From Streptomyces guryensis (lineage in GTDB: Bacteria > Actinomycetota > Actinomycetes > Streptomycetales > Streptomycetaceae), in NCBI RefSeq assembly GCF_021261325.1, contig NZ_JAJSBI010000002.1, forward strand, positions 310,001 through 374,000: a DNA stretch of 64,000 nucleotides. The letters run 5' to 3'. How positions within the stretch are numbered: the stretch's first letter is position 1; every line of letters begins with the position of its first letter. Position numbers and translations under genes: made by a program. The notes below the pieces were generated by a model that was not told the DNA's origin, ran no database searches, and saw only the letters and a program-made list of their open reading frames with translations. Below, one piece after another: positions 1 through 9,161 of the stretch.

Positions 1-2350
1 GTGCGCTTGTCGCCGCGGCGAGTGTGGTGCCTGGTGCCGGCGCGGTGGGTGCTTCGTCTGCCGCCGTGCCGGTGGCGGGTGCGCTCGGTGCCGTGCCAGG
101 GGTGGGTGCGCCGGGCGCCATGTCCGCTGCCGTGCCCGGCGCGGGTGCGGCAGAGGCGGCCTCCTCGGCCGCAGTGGCCGCGGACGGAGTCTCGGCAGGG
201 TCCGTCTCCCGGCGGGGCACCCGGCGCGGGAGCGGGCCGGGGTGGCCGTGGCGCGTGGCCAGGTCCGACGGCCCGGCGGCTTCGGTGACGGCGGCGGACC
301 GGCGCGGGCCGGAGACGGTACCGGACACGCTGGGCGCGGGCGGTTCGCCGGATCCCCGGCCGGCCGGACCCGCCGTCACTTCGCCCCGGTCTCCCGTGGC
401 ACCGACCGGACTCATCGTCAGCAGCAGCGACGACGGGACCGTCACCTCCGCCGTCATGCCGCCGCCCGGTGTACGGGACAGCAGAACACTGACGTCCCAG
501 CGGCGTGCCAGGGTGCCGACCACGAACAGGCCGAGCACCTTCGTCGGTACCACGTCCAGCCGCTCGCGGCGGATCAGCCGGGCGTTCTCCTCGGCGAGCC
601 GCTCGGCGCTCATGCCGAGGCCGTGGTCGGAGATCACGATGGAGGCACCGCCCGAGAGGGCCGCCTCCTCGCCGGTGGTGTCCCGGACGTACACCTCGAC
701 CGGGCTGCCCGCGGGCGAGAACGACACGGCGTTCTCCAGGAGCTCGGCCACCATCAGCGTCAGGTCGCCGATGATGTCGGGCTCCACCATGACCTCGGTG
801 CGCGCGTGCAGCCGTACCTGCTGGAAGCCCTCGATCTGCCCGAGCGCGGCGCGTACGACGTTGGTGAGCGCGGTCGGCCCGGCGTCGAGGACCGTCTCAC
901 GGATACCGGCCAGCAGCATCAGGCTGTCTGCGTTGCGGCGCAGTCGGACGGCGATGTGGTCGATGGAGTAGAGGCGTTCGAGGAGGGCCGGGTCGGTCTC
1001 ACCGCGCTCCACCGCGTCGATCAGGGCAAGCTGACGAGTCGTCAGGTTGCTGACGCGGCGGCCGACGTTGCCGAACATCTCGGCGACGTTGCGGCGGCTG
1101 AGCACCTGCCGTTCCAGCAGCGCGATCGCGGTGGTCTGCACGCGGTTGAACACCTCGGCCAGCTCGCCGATCTCGTCGTCCGCGGTGGCCGGCATCTCGC
1201 GCAGCTTCGGCGGGCTGACGTCCTCGGCGTCGTCGTCGGCCACCCGGGCCAGTTCCCGGCCCGCCACCTCGGCGACCTCCTGCGCGGCGCCGGTGAGGGC
1301 CTGCACCGGCCGGACCACCGACCGGCGCACCAGCACCGAGAAGGCGAGCCACAGGACGAAGCCGAGCAGAGCCCCGGCCAGCAGCAGACCCGCGCGCCAC
1401 CAGGCCTCGGTGGAGGCATGGTCGGCGCCGTCGGCGATCTGGCCGATGAGCGACGAGGTGATCTTCAGCCGGGCCGCGGCCTGTTCCGGGTAGGCGGGAT
1501 ACTCGCTCAGGGCGGTCTGGAACGCGGCCTTGATCTCCGCCGGCGTGCTGGCCTGCAGGGTGCTGGGGGCGACCTGGAGCTCGGCGTACGCCTCGGCGAT
1601 GGCCTGCTGGGCGCCGGTGTGCTCGATGCCGGAGAGCTCGTCGGCCTGCTGCTCGGTGGCGAACCGGGAGAAGCGTTCGGCCTGGTTGGTGTAGAGCTGG
1701 TAGGCGCCGACCGCGGTCGTGAACTCGATCTGCGCGTTCGTGTCACCGGTCGTCGCGGAGAACACTCCGCTCTCGAAGGAACCGTGCGCCGCGTCGGCGC
1801 GCAGCAGCGAGTCCAGCAGGTTCCCGGTGAACGTGGCCGCCAGCTCCGCGTTGCGGTCGAGGCCCAGACCGGCGATCGCGGTCCTGGCTGCGTTGTCGTA
1901 GGCCGGGTCGATGTTGCTCGCGGGCAGATAGCCCTGCTCGACCGTCCCGCGCAGGCTGGTGAGGCCCTCGACCTCCTTCAGCGCCTGCGCCTCGCTGTCC
2001 GGCAGCGCGTCGCCGAAGGACTCGCGCACCTTGGCGATCTGCGTGTCGACCGCGTCCTGCGCCTTGCGGTAGGCGGTGAGCGTGGACTGGACTCCGCGGC
2101 CTCCGGCCTCGTAGCGCACGGAGAGCAGGATCGCCAGCTGGTGCTCGCTCTCCAGGCCGTTGACCAGCGAGGCCACCTGCTCGCTGTTGCGCACGAGATC
2201 CGCCGCGGATGCCGCGTCCCGCGCCTGGCCCACCTGGCCGGCGATGAGATAGGAGAGCAGGGCGGCCACCACCGCCAGCGGTACACCGACGAGGAGGTTG
2301 AGCTTGCGGCGGAACGACCACCGGTCGGCGAAGCCCCGTATGCCGGCCAC
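1..2350 (-). CDS. Conservon-type sensor histidine kinase (CvnA-like), 3' end outside window
   Basis: Membrane sensor kinase of the Streptomyces conservon type. The GTG start at 2350 is set by an AAGGAGG ribosome site 5 nt upstream. Visible in order: a transmembrane segment near residues 19-38, a long extracytoplasmic nitrate/nitrite-sensor-like helical region, a second transmembrane segment near 320-340, a HAMP-type linker, and a HATPase domain with the N-box ELLENAVSFSPAG and the G1 box ISDHGLGM. It then enters a low-complexity Ala/Gly/Pro/Arg tail and leaves the window. The family usually sits first in an operon with roadblock, DUF742 and GTPase genes. Those would lie left of position 1, so this is probably the head of a second conservon. 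The ligand is unknown. Confidence 0.85.
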   Translation of the reverse strand, partial: MAGIRGFADRWSFRRKLNLLVGVPLAVVAALLSYLIAGQVGQARDAASAADLVRNSEQVASLVNGLESEHQLAILLSVRYEAGGRGVQSTLTAYRKAQDAVDTQIAKVRESFGDALPDSEAQALKEVEGLTSLRGTVEQGYLPASNIDPAYDNAARTAIAGLGLDRNAELAATFTGNLLDSLLRADAAHGSFESGVFSATTGDTNAQIEFTTAVGAYQLYTNQAERFSRFATEQQADELSGIEHTGAQQAIAEAYAELQVAPSTLQASTPAEIKAAFQTALSEYPAYPEQAAARLKITSSLIGQIADGADHASTEAWWRAGLLLAGALLGFVLWLAFSVLVRRSVVRPVQALTGAAQEVAEVAGRELARVADDDAEDVSPPKLREMPATADDEIGELAEVFNRVQTTAIALLERQVLSRRNVAEMFGNVGRRVSNLTTRQLALIDAVERGETDPALLERLYSIDHIAVRLRRNADSLMLLAGIRETVLDAGPTALTNVVRAALGQIEGFQQVRLHARTEVMVEPDIIGDLTLMVAELLENAVSFSPAGSPVEVYVRDTTGEEAALSGGASIVISDHGLGMSAERLAEENARLIRRERLDVVPTKVLGLFVVGTLARRWDVSVLLSRTPGGGMTAEVTVPSSLLLTMSPVGATGDRGEVTAGPAGRGSGEPPAPSVSGTVSGPRRSAAVTEAAGPSDLATRHGHPGPLPRRVPRRETDPAETPSAATAAEEAASAAPAPGTAADMAPGAPTPGTAPSAPATGTAADEAPTAPAPGTTLAAATSA

Positions 2351-2572
2351 CGGGCCTCCTTCATGGTTCATGCGGGGGTCTCAAAGCTTGCGACCATGCG
2401 GAGTGACCGATTCTGATCGCCAACTGCGTGGAGACTATCGCCTCATTGAACGATCAAGCACGTTGCCCTCAGTCAAGAATCCATTACAAAGAGCCTCCGG
2501 TTCGGCCCCTCTCCGTTTACACGGCATTCACAACTGATCACGCATCGACGCCAATTGGTGACCGGGCTGCTC

Positions 2573-2602
2573 TTGACTGAGTGAGAACCGGCTGGATTGG
2601 AT
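2573..2602 (+). promoter_or_regulatory. Possible promoter for the osmolyte-binding lipoprotein
   Basis: TTGACT (2573-2578) and TTGGAT (2597-2602) are separated by 18 nt, a sigma-70-like arrangement about 50 nt ahead of the GTG at 2653. It would exclude the earlier GTG at 2581 as start. The rest of the 302-bp gap 2351-2652 holds no gene. It is unusually AT-rich for this genome between about 2410 and 2560 and must also carry the divergent kinase promoter. Confidence 0.25.
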
Positions 2603-2652
2603 CAGTTCCAGAGCTTGCTTCTCATCAATCCCCAAGGTCCGGAACGGGAATC

Positions 2653-3612
2653 GTGACTTCCAACGCCCCACGCAGCAGGTCCATCAGGAGCTATCCCGCG
2701 GCGGCCGTCGCGCTTGCCGCGACCACGGCCCTGCTGGCGGGATGTGGCTCCTCAGACGGCAACAAGTCCTCCGACCCGCTCCAGGGTGGGGGGTCCGACG
2801 GCAAGACCGTCGTCGTCGGCTCGAACAACTTCCCCGAGAGCATCCTGCTCGCCGACATCTACGGCGAGGCCCTCAAGGCCAAGGGTGTCAAGGTCACCTA
2901 CAAGCCGAACATCGGCAGCCGCGAGACGACGTACGGGCTGCTGAAGAACGGCTCCATCACCGTGCTTCCGGAGTACAACGGCGCGCTGCTGGCCTATCTC
3001 GACCCCAAGGCCGCGCCGAAGACCGTCGAGGCGACCACCGCTGCCATCGAGGCCAAGCTGGACTCCAAGCTGACGCTCCTCGACCCCGCCGCCGCGCAGA
3101 ACAGGGACTCGGTCACGGTCAACAAGGCCACCGCCGACAAGTACAAGCTGACGTCCCAGTCCAGCATCGCGGACCTCAAGGGCATCGTGAAGGGCCTCAC
3201 CATCGGCGCCTCGCCGGAGTTCCAGACCCGGCAGCAGGGCCTGGTCGGTCTGAAGTCCGTATACGGACTGGAGTTCGAGAGCTTCAAGGCGCTCGACGCG
3301 GGCGGCCCGCTCACCCTGGCGGCGCTGAAGAAGAACACCGTGCAGGTCGCGGACATCTTCACCACGGACCCGAGCATCACCAAGGAGAAGTTCGTGGTCC
3401 TCCAGGACCCGAAGAACCTCTTCGGCTTCGAGAACGTGCAGCCGCTCGTCTACAAGAGCGGTCTGTCCTCGGCGGGCACCGCCGCGCTCAACGCGGTCTC
3501 GGCCAAGCTCGACACCAAGTCCCTGCTCGAACTGGACACCCAGGTCCAGCTTGAGAACAAGGACCCGCTGGATGTCGCCAAGGCCTGGCTGAAGTCGGCC
3601 GGTCTGGTCTGA
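2653..3612 (+). CDS. Osmoprotectant (glycine betaine/choline-type) ABC transporter substrate-binding lipoprotein
   Basis: Extracellular solute-binding lipoprotein of the OpuAC/ProX quaternary-amine family. From GTG 2653 it has a basic N-terminus, a hydrophobic stretch and the lipobox LLAGC. The mature part begins with a Gly/Ser-rich linker and then the typical VVVGSNNFPES start of the binding domain; the motifs NGSITVLPEYNG and ADIFTTDPSI resemble the ligand-cleft strands of this family. The mature length (about 300 residues) is normal. No permease or ATPase lies next to it, so it must share a transporter encoded elsewhere or act as a sensor partner. An earlier GTG at 2581 would bury the signal peptide behind 24 residues and is less likely. 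Confidence 0.85.
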   Translation: MTSNAPRSRSIRSYPAAAVALAATTALLAGCGSSDGNKSSDPLQGGGSDGKTVVVGSNNFPESILLADIYGEALKAKGVKVTYKPNIGSRETTYGLLKNGSITVLPEYNGALLAYLDPKAAPKTVEATTAAIEAKLDSKLTLLDPAAAQNRDSVTVNKATADKYKLTSQSSIADLKGIVKGLTIGASPEFQTRQQGLVGLKSVYGLEFESFKALDAGGPLTLAALKKNTVQVADIFTTDPSITKEKFVVLQDPKNLFGFENVQPLVYKSGLSSAGTAALNAVSAKLDTKSLLELDTQVQLENKDPLDVAKAWLKSAGLV

Positions 3613-3629
3613 CCTCGGACGAACGCGAT

Positions 3630-3658
3630 GCGGGCGCCTCCACTGTGGGGGCGCCCGC
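3630..3658. terminator. Bidirectional hairpin between convergent genes
   Basis: A perfect 9-bp stem GCGGGCGCC / GGCGCCCGC with an 11-nt loop lies 18 nt after the lipoprotein stop codon and 22 nt beyond the stop of the convergent GH43 gene. No U-tract follows, as is usual in Streptomyces. Confidence 0.7.
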
Positions 3659-3680
3659 GTCGTCGTATGCGCGGGTTCGC

Positions 3681-5087
3681 TCAGTAGCCGACGTAGAAGG
3701 TCGCGTCCTGCTTGTCGGTGGTGGTCGAGATGGGGTCGATACGCAGAACGAAGTCGGAGTGGCGGATGTACCGGGTCGGGTTGTTGTACGAGCGGAAGGA
3801 TGACCAGGAGGAGTCGGCCAGCCCGGCGGTCCGGTAGAACGTGGCGTCCGCGGCGAACGTCGACGTGCCGTCGTTGACGTCGAGCTGGAGCGCGTAGTTG
3901 TAGTGCCGCAGGTAGCGGGTGGGGTAGTTGACCGACTGGAAGGACACCCCTGAGCTGTCGGCGAGGCCCGGCACCAGCTTCCACTGGGAGTCGGTGTACG
4001 GGTCGAAGGCGTACTCGTCGATCCGGCCGACGTAGTCGCAGTGGCGGACGTAACGGGCCGGGTAGTTGTAGGACTTGAGGCGGTTCCAGGCGGGCGTGCC
4101 CCACTTGGCGAGCAGGTTGTCGTACTCGGTCGAGGTGATCGGCTGGATGCCGCAGTGCTTGGAGTTGAGCGGCTGGGTGTAGGTCTTCTGGTCGAGGGCC
4201 GTCCAGGTGCCGGCGGCCAGGCTGCTGGTCTGCCAGGCGTAGAAGACCCCGTTCGGCGACCAGGTGTCGCCCCACAGGTACCAGGTGGAGCTCGACGTCA
4301 GGGACTTGACCAGAGTCGGGGCCTCGGTGCCGTTGTGCGAGACGGCCGTGCTGAACTCGGTGAAGCTGCCCGGGTTCAGTGAGGTGGAGCGGGCGCCGAC
4401 CAGCGTCGAGTTCTTCTTGAAGTAGAGGTAGTTGACGCCGTTCACGCCGATCGCCAGGTCGCCGTCGATGACGTCGTAACCGGGGTCGAAGAAGACCTGT
4501 GGGCTGCCCGCGGTCACGAAGTCGCCGGTGTAGTTCACCATGATCACGTTGTGGCCGCTGGAGTTCACGGCCGAGTAGATCACGCCGTACGTGCCGCGGC
4601 TCGCGTCCCAGTAGGCCTCGGGCGCCCAGCTGTGGGTGTTCATGTCGTGCAGCTTCATCCGCCGGTAGCCGGTGAAGGTGCGCAGGTCGGTGGAGTCCCA
4701 GACGTGGATGTACTGGCTGACGTACGTCCAGTCGGTGCCCTTGAGGTCGGTGGCGAGGACGACGAAGGTGCCGTCCTGCTTGCGCAGGACGAAGGGGTCG
4801 CGCAGGCCGAGGGAGCCCTCGGTGGGGGTGGCGACGGGGTTGTTCTGGTTCAGCGGGGTCCACTGCAGACCGTCGGGGCTGACGGCCAGGTGCAGGCCGT
4901 AGTTGGCGGCCAGCATGTTCGGCGACTCGGTGAAGTAGCACATGACATACGCCGAATTGGTGGCGGCCCGCGCGGTGCCCGCGCCCAGGGCCAGCGCACC
5001 GGTGGCGGCCAGCGGGACGGTCGCCGCCATGCCGAGGAAGGAGCGGCGGGAGGGGCGGGGGTGCTCGGGGTGCGGCGTCGCGTTCAT
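3681..5087 (-). CDS. Secreted glycoside hydrolase family 43-like protein with AbfB (CBM42) domain
   Basis: Predicted extracellular arabinan/arabinoxylan-acting enzyme. The start at 5087 is preceded by GGAG and gives a twin-arginine signal (RRSFLGMAAT) ending near TARAA. The catalytic part (about residues 45-330) has five-blade-propeller landmarks of GH43: GLRDPFVLR with the conserved Asp, HSWAPEAYWD with the WAPE motif, and DVIDGDLAIG. Residues about 335-468 carry three AbfB-type repeats: NYPARYVRHCDY, NYPTRYLRHYNY and NNPTRYIRHSDF, each followed by a hydrophobic/acidic strand. AbfB domains bind arabinose side chains. No transporter for the released sugar is adjacent, although a sugar-binding lipoprotein lies 4 kb away. 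Exact substrate is not readable from sequence. Confidence 0.85.
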   Translation of the reverse strand: MNATPHPEHPRPSRRSFLGMAATVPLAATGALALGAGTARAATNSAYVMCYFTESPNMLAANYGLHLAVSPDGLQWTPLNQNNPVATPTEGSLGLRDPFVLRKQDGTFVVLATDLKGTDWTYVSQYIHVWDSTDLRTFTGYRRMKLHDMNTHSWAPEAYWDASRGTYGVIYSAVNSSGHNVIMVNYTGDFVTAGSPQVFFDPGYDVIDGDLAIGVNGVNYLYFKKNSTLVGARSTSLNPGSFTEFSTAVSHNGTEAPTLVKSLTSSSTWYLWGDTWSPNGVFYAWQTSSLAAGTWTALDQKTYTQPLNSKHCGIQPITSTEYDNLLAKWGTPAWNRLKSYNYPARYVRHCDYVGRIDEYAFDPYTDSQWKLVPGLADSSGVSFQSVNYPTRYLRHYNYALQLDVNDGTSTFAADATFYRTAGLADSSWSSFRSYNNPTRYIRHSDFVLRIDPISTTTDKQDATFYVGY

Positions 5088-5154
5088 TCGTGCTCCAGGG
5101 GGGCGTGCGGGGGTGCCCGGCGAGGTTGATCGAAGGTCGAGTTGGCCGATATTT

Positions 5155-5167
5155 CGAACCAAGTTCG
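5155..5167. promoter_or_regulatory. Short inverted repeat upstream of the GH43 gene
   Basis: CGAAC-CAA-GTTCG is a perfect 5-bp inverted repeat with a 3-nt spacer, about 68 bp upstream of the GH43 start, in an AT-richer patch. It could be a repressor operator. The 154-bp gap between the GH43 start and cvnD contains no gene. Confidence 0.3.
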
Positions 5168-5241
5168 GTAAATCGATCAGAAGTTAAGGATGTGGCGCGT
5201 GTGCGTCAATGAAGCGGTCGCGCTTGGCTGGATCTCGCCGT

Positions 5242-5844
5242 TCACTTGTCCGTTCGCGGTGCGGCACCTGTGTGGACCGCCACCGCGATCAACTGGTCGA
5301 TCAGGGCGATCAGTACGTCCCGGGACGAGTCCCGCTCGCGTGCGTCGCACAGCAGCACCTGGACGTGGTCCGGGAGGGCGAGGGCCTCACGGATCTCGTC
5401 GGGCGGGTAGGGATGGTCGCCGTAGAAGCCGTTGACGCCCACCACGAAGGGGATGCCCCGGCGTTCGAAGAAGTCGATGGCGGCGAAGCTGGTCTCCGGG
5501 CGGCGGACGTCGATGAGGACGACCGCGCCCAGGGCGCCCAGGGCGAGGTCGTTCCACATGAACCAGAAGCGCTGCTGGCCGGGAGTGCCGAAGAGGTACA
5601 GGACGAGGTCGCTGCCTATGGTGATGCGGCCGAAGTCCAGGGCCACGGTGGTGGCCCGCTTCTCCTCGATGCCGTCCAGGTCGTCCACGCCCAGACCGGC
5701 GGCGGTCAGCGGCTCCTCCGTGCGCAGCGGCGCGATCTCGCTGACCGAGCCGACCATGGTGGTCTTGCCGACGCCGAAGCCACCGGCGATCAGGATCTTC
5801 ACCGTGTCGGGCGCCGCCCGGGTGATGACGTCAGAGCCGGCCAA
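5242..5844 (-). CDS. cvnD: Conservon GTP-binding protein CvnD
   Basis: Small Ras-like ATP/GTP-binding protein, last gene of the conservon. The P-loop GGFGVGKTT starts near residue 21, a switch-II-like FGTPGQQR near residue 88. The position where most G proteins have NKxD reads VNGF, a substitution typical of this actinobacterial family. At 200 aa it has normal length. Its ATG lies inside the end of cvnC (14-bp overlap), so the two are translationally coupled. Conservon products are thought to form a membrane-associated complex resembling a eukaryotic G-protein system, with the kinase CvnA, the roadblock protein CvnB and the DUF742 protein CvnC. Confidence 0.93.
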   Translation of the reverse strand: MAGSDVITRAAPDTVKILIAGGFGVGKTTMVGSVSEIAPLRTEEPLTAAGLGVDDLDGIEEKRATTVALDFGRITIGSDLVLYLFGTPGQQRFWFMWNDLALGALGAVVLIDVRRPETSFAAIDFFERRGIPFVVGVNGFYGDHPYPPDEIREALALPDHVQVLLCDARERDSSRDVLIALIDQLIAVAVHTGAAPRTDK

Positions 5845-6190
5845 GGCCGTCCCTCACTTTCTGCAGCAGGTCCAGGTCTTCCGGTTGACAGGAGACGGGG
5901 TGCGGGGCGCGGGCGGTGATACGGCCGCTCTCCAGCAGATCGCAGAGCATGATCACGACCACGCTCACCGGCAGGTCGAGCAGTGCGGCGAGCTCCGCGA
6001 CGGCGATCGGCTCGGCGCAGCGGCGCAGGATGCGCTGGTGCTCGGGCTGCGGCCGGGTGGCCCAGGTCGGCGGCGGGTCCACCGCGGTCACCGTCGTGAT
6101 GAGCGTGAAGTCGGCACGGCTGGGCCGGGTCCGTCCGCCGGTCAGCGCGAACAGCCGTACCAGGCGGCCGTCCGTGTCGCCTCCGCTCAC
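5831..6190 (-). CDS. cvnC: Conservon DUF742 protein CvnC
   Basis: A 119-aa DUF742 protein, third gene of the conservon. GTG 6190 starts one base after the cvnB stop (TGA-G-GTG) and the 3' end overlaps cvnD. The protein has the family's winged-helix-like layout, with the segment EHQRILRRCAEPIAVAELA followed by DLPVSVVVIMLCDLLESG; this region looks able to bind nucleic acid or protein. Its biochemical role within conservons is not well defined. Confidence 0.92.
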   Translation of the reverse strand: MSGGDTDGRLVRLFALTGGRTRPSRADFTLITTVTAVDPPPTWATRPQPEHQRILRRCAEPIAVAELAALLDLPVSVVVIMLCDLLESGRITARAPHPVSCQPEDLDLLQKVRDGLGRL

Positions 6191-6191
6191 C

Positions 6192-6623
6192 TCACGCGCC
6201 GGACTCGACGGTCGGGCCGAGGCCCGCCCGCGGTGCCGCGCTGAGGTGCTCGCCGATCTTCTTCACCAGCATGTTCATCTGATACGCCACCACGCCGACG
6301 TCCGCACCCTGACTGGTGAGGACGACGAGATGGGCGCCCGGGCCGGCCGAGGTCAGTATCAGATAGCTGTGCGCCATCTCGATCAGCGCCTGCCGCACCG
6401 GGCCGCCGCGGAAGTCCATGCTGACGCCCTTGCTCAGGCTCATCAGACCGGACGCGGTGGCCGCCAGCCGCTCGGCGTCGTCCCGCAGGAACCCCGTGGA
6501 CTTGCTGACGACCAGCCCGTCCTCGGAGAGCACCACGGCGTGGTTCACCTCGGCGACCCGCTCCACGAGTCCGGTCAGCAACTGGTCCAGCTGGGTATGG
6601 GTGGCTGGGATGGGGCGTGTCAT
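6192..6623 (-). CDS. cvnB: Conservon roadblock/LC7 protein CvnB
   Basis: A 143-aa roadblock/LC7-fold protein, second gene of the conservon, 15 bp downstream of cvnA. The fold is recognisable from LVERVAEVNHAVVLSEDGL, the central HSYLILTSAGPGAHLVVL strand and the final DVGVVAYQMNMLVKKIGEHL helix. Roadblock proteins act as regulators or scaffolds of small GTPases; here the partner is presumably the co-encoded CvnD. Confidence 0.93.
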   Translation of the reverse strand: MTRPIPATHTQLDQLLTGLVERVAEVNHAVVLSEDGLVVSKSTGFLRDDAERLAATASGLMSLSKGVSMDFRGGPVRQALIEMAHSYLILTSAGPGAHLVVLTSQGADVGVVAYQMNMLVKKIGEHLSAAPRAGLGPTVESGA

Positions 6624-6638
6624 GGCGGTGTTCCTTCG

Positions 6639-8975
6639 TCAGCGGTCGGCGGGCGGAGTCGAGGGGACGGTCGTGCCTTCTTCGGCCAGGTGCGCACCCG
6701 TCTCCCGAGTGACGGGTGCGTCCTCCTGGCCCTGGTCGTACTGCGTCTGTGTGTCGTCGTCACGCGCCTGGAGCGTGCCGCGCTGGAAACCGGCGAGCGA
6801 GGAAGCGGCCCGCTCGGCGGTGAACTCCTCGGCGTGGCCGTGCTGTTCGTCGCCGGGCGCGTCCTCGCGCAGCTCGGCGGCCAGGCTGGTCTGGGGGACG
6901 CGCCGGGGCAGCGGGGCGAGGCCGTCGCGCCGGGCGGCGGGCGCGGCGGCGGGGCGAGGCTCCCGTACGGGCCGAGCGGGCTCCTGCGCGGTCGGCGGCC
7001 CGTCCACGGCGGGGGTGTCCTCGGAAGGGGCGGGGACCGGCTCCCGTACGACGATCTCGTGCGGGAGCAGCACGATCGCCGTCGTTCCGCCGTACGGCGA
7101 CGGGCGCAGGGTGACCGCGATGCCGTGCCGGGTGGCGAGGCGGGCGATCACGAACATGCCGAGCCGGAGGTCGTCGGCCAGCGCCACCACGTCGAACTGC
7201 GGCTCCACCGCCAACTGCGCGTTGAAGGAGGCGTAGTCCCCCTCCGGCAGCCCTAGGCCGCGGTCCTCGACCTCGATCGCCAGGCCCTTGGCGACCAGCG
7301 CGGCCCGCACCCCGACCGGGGCCGGCGCGGGCGAGTACGCCGTCGCGTTGTCGATGAGCTCGGCCAGCAGGTGGATCACGTCGGCCACCGCGGGCGGCGC
7401 GATGTACACGTCCTCGTCGGTGTGCACCTCGACCCGCTGGTACTCGGCGACCTCGCCGACGGCGCTGCGCAGGATGTCGATCAGCGCGACCGGCTCGCGC
7501 CAGCTGCGCCGCGGCTGCTCGCCACTGATGATGACCAGGTTCTCCTCGTAGCGGCGCAACTGGCTGGCCGTGGAGTCCAGTTCGTACAGGCCCTTGAGGA
7601 CGTCCGGGTCAAAGTGGCTGCGCTCCAGCGCGTCCAACTTGGTGAGCTGCAGGTTGACCAGGTTCTGGCTCTGCCGGGCGATGCCGAGGATGACCTTCTG
7701 GAAGCCGCGCCGGGTGTCGGCGAGTTCGACCGCCGTATGGACCGCCGTGCGCTGCGCCTTGTTGAACGCCCGCGCCACCTGGCCGAGTTCGTCCCGGCCG
7801 TAGTCCAGCGGCGGGGTCGCCAGGTCCGCGTCGACCTTCTCGCCCCGGTCCAGGCGGGCCACGACGTCCGGCAGCCGCTCCTCGGCCAGGCTCAGGGTGG
7901 CCTCCCGCAGGCCGCGCAGCCGCCGCGACAGGGAGCGGGTGATCCGCCAGGACATGCCCACGCAGAGCAGGAGCGCGATCAGTCCGCCCGCGCTCAGCGA
8001 GGCGGCGGTGAGCAGCAGGCTGTCGGCCTTGTCGGCGCTCCGGTCGAGCAGCCCGGACGTCTGGTTCTCGATCAGCCGCGAGTACTCGTCGCCGACCCTG
8101 CTGAACGCGGCCGCCCACTGCTTCTGCTGCTGCTTCGCGTCGGGCAGCGGGACCTTGCCGCCGGCAGCGGACGACCGGGCCGCGAGCACCTGGTCCTCGA
8201 TGTGCTGCAGGGTCTGCCACTCGGGGCTCTGCAGAATCCGCTCGGTCTCGGTCTTGGTGCTGCCCTGCAACGAGGGGACGATCTGGTCCTCGACGAGCCA
8301 GCGCCGGGTGTTCACGAGCTGCGCGATTGTCTCCCACGTCTTCTCGTCGAGGTGCCCGTTCGGCCAGGCCAGGGTGAGCTGGGTGTCCTCCTGGGAGGTC
8401 AGCTCCGCCGCGTGCTCCAGCGCGACGAGCGGGCCGGCCTGCGAGGTGAGGTCGCCGTCGTCGACCTGGGAGAGCTCCTGGAAGGCGTGTATCTGGTCGT
8501 CGATGATCGAGCTGTACTGGTCCAGCGCCTGCGCCGCGGTGATGTCGGTGGGGTTGTCGACCTGGCCCCGGTAGTACTCCAGGCTGCCCACCGAGCCGAG
8601 GACCGAGTACAGCCGGTCCGAGATGCGCGCGGGTGCCTTCCTGATCGCGTCGGACTGGCCGACCAGCTTCGCGACCGCCTTGTCGGTCTCCTTGCGCTGT
8701 GTGTCCAGCGCGGCCCTGGAGCCGCGCGGGTCGTGGGCGAGCCAGGCCGCCGACAGGCTGCGCTCCCGCTGCAGCGCGAGTGTCGCGTCGGTGCCCATGG
8801 CCCCCGTCGACCGGCTCAGTTCCGTCTGCCCGCGCAGCCGCAGCCCCTCGTCGAAGGTCTGCGTGGTCGTCAGGGCCCACATCGCGGCGAGGGTGACGCT
8901 GGGCACCAGCGCCAGCAGGATCAGGGAGAGACGTATGGAGCCGAGACGGCGCCGGGCACCTGTCCGTGGAGACAT
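6639..8975 (-). CDS. cvnA: Conservon sensor histidine kinase CvnA
   Basis: A 778-aa membrane kinase heading the cvnA-B-C-D operon. A transmembrane helix lies near residues 15-33. A large extracytoplasmic nitrate/nitrite-sensor-type helical region follows up to about 315, then a second transmembrane helix (SLSAGGLIALLLCVGMSW), a HAMP-like linker and a HATPase domain with the N-box ELIDNATAYSPAPAPVG and the G-box VEDRGLGLPEG. The C-terminal 130 residues are Pro/Ala/Arg-rich and probably disordered. No dedicated response regulator is adjacent, as usual for conservons, so output probably goes through CvnB-D. The 186-bp gap upstream (8976-9161) has no gene. Confidence 0.92.
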   Translation of the reverse strand: MSPRTGARRRLGSIRLSLILLALVPSVTLAAMWALTTTQTFDEGLRLRGQTELSRSTGAMGTDATLALQRERSLSAAWLAHDPRGSRAALDTQRKETDKAVAKLVGQSDAIRKAPARISDRLYSVLGSVGSLEYYRGQVDNPTDITAAQALDQYSSIIDDQIHAFQELSQVDDGDLTSQAGPLVALEHAAELTSQEDTQLTLAWPNGHLDEKTWETIAQLVNTRRWLVEDQIVPSLQGSTKTETERILQSPEWQTLQHIEDQVLAARSSAAGGKVPLPDAKQQQKQWAAAFSRVGDEYSRLIENQTSGLLDRSADKADSLLLTAASLSAGGLIALLLCVGMSWRITRSLSRRLRGLREATLSLAEERLPDVVARLDRGEKVDADLATPPLDYGRDELGQVARAFNKAQRTAVHTAVELADTRRGFQKVILGIARQSQNLVNLQLTKLDALERSHFDPDVLKGLYELDSTASQLRRYEENLVIISGEQPRRSWREPVALIDILRSAVGEVAEYQRVEVHTDEDVYIAPPAVADVIHLLAELIDNATAYSPAPAPVGVRAALVAKGLAIEVEDRGLGLPEGDYASFNAQLAVEPQFDVVALADDLRLGMFVIARLATRHGIAVTLRPSPYGGTTAIVLLPHEIVVREPVPAPSEDTPAVDGPPTAQEPARPVREPRPAAAPAARRDGLAPLPRRVPQTSLAAELREDAPGDEQHGHAEEFTAERAASSLAGFQRGTLQARDDDTQTQYDQGQEDAPVTRETGAHLAEEGTTVPSTPPADR

Positions 8976-9161
8976 CGTCGTCCTAGGCGGTCAGCGGAGC
9001 GGAGGGGGAAACAGGGGAGTGGCCGTGAGCGGGGAGAGAAGGGGTGCACAGGATGCTATCCGTACAAGTGACCGCACGTGCCGCAGGTCCCCGAATCTTT
9101 CGAGACGTTGATGTACATCGGGACATCGCTGTACGAAGTGTCGCTCGGCGTTCGGCTCGGC

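Noticed and set aside
2752..4941. A 729-codon open frame on the minus strand across the osmolyte-binding and GH43 genes
   Set aside because: The composition is Arg/Leu/His-rich without motifs, and both real genes with signal peptides and domains occupy other frames.
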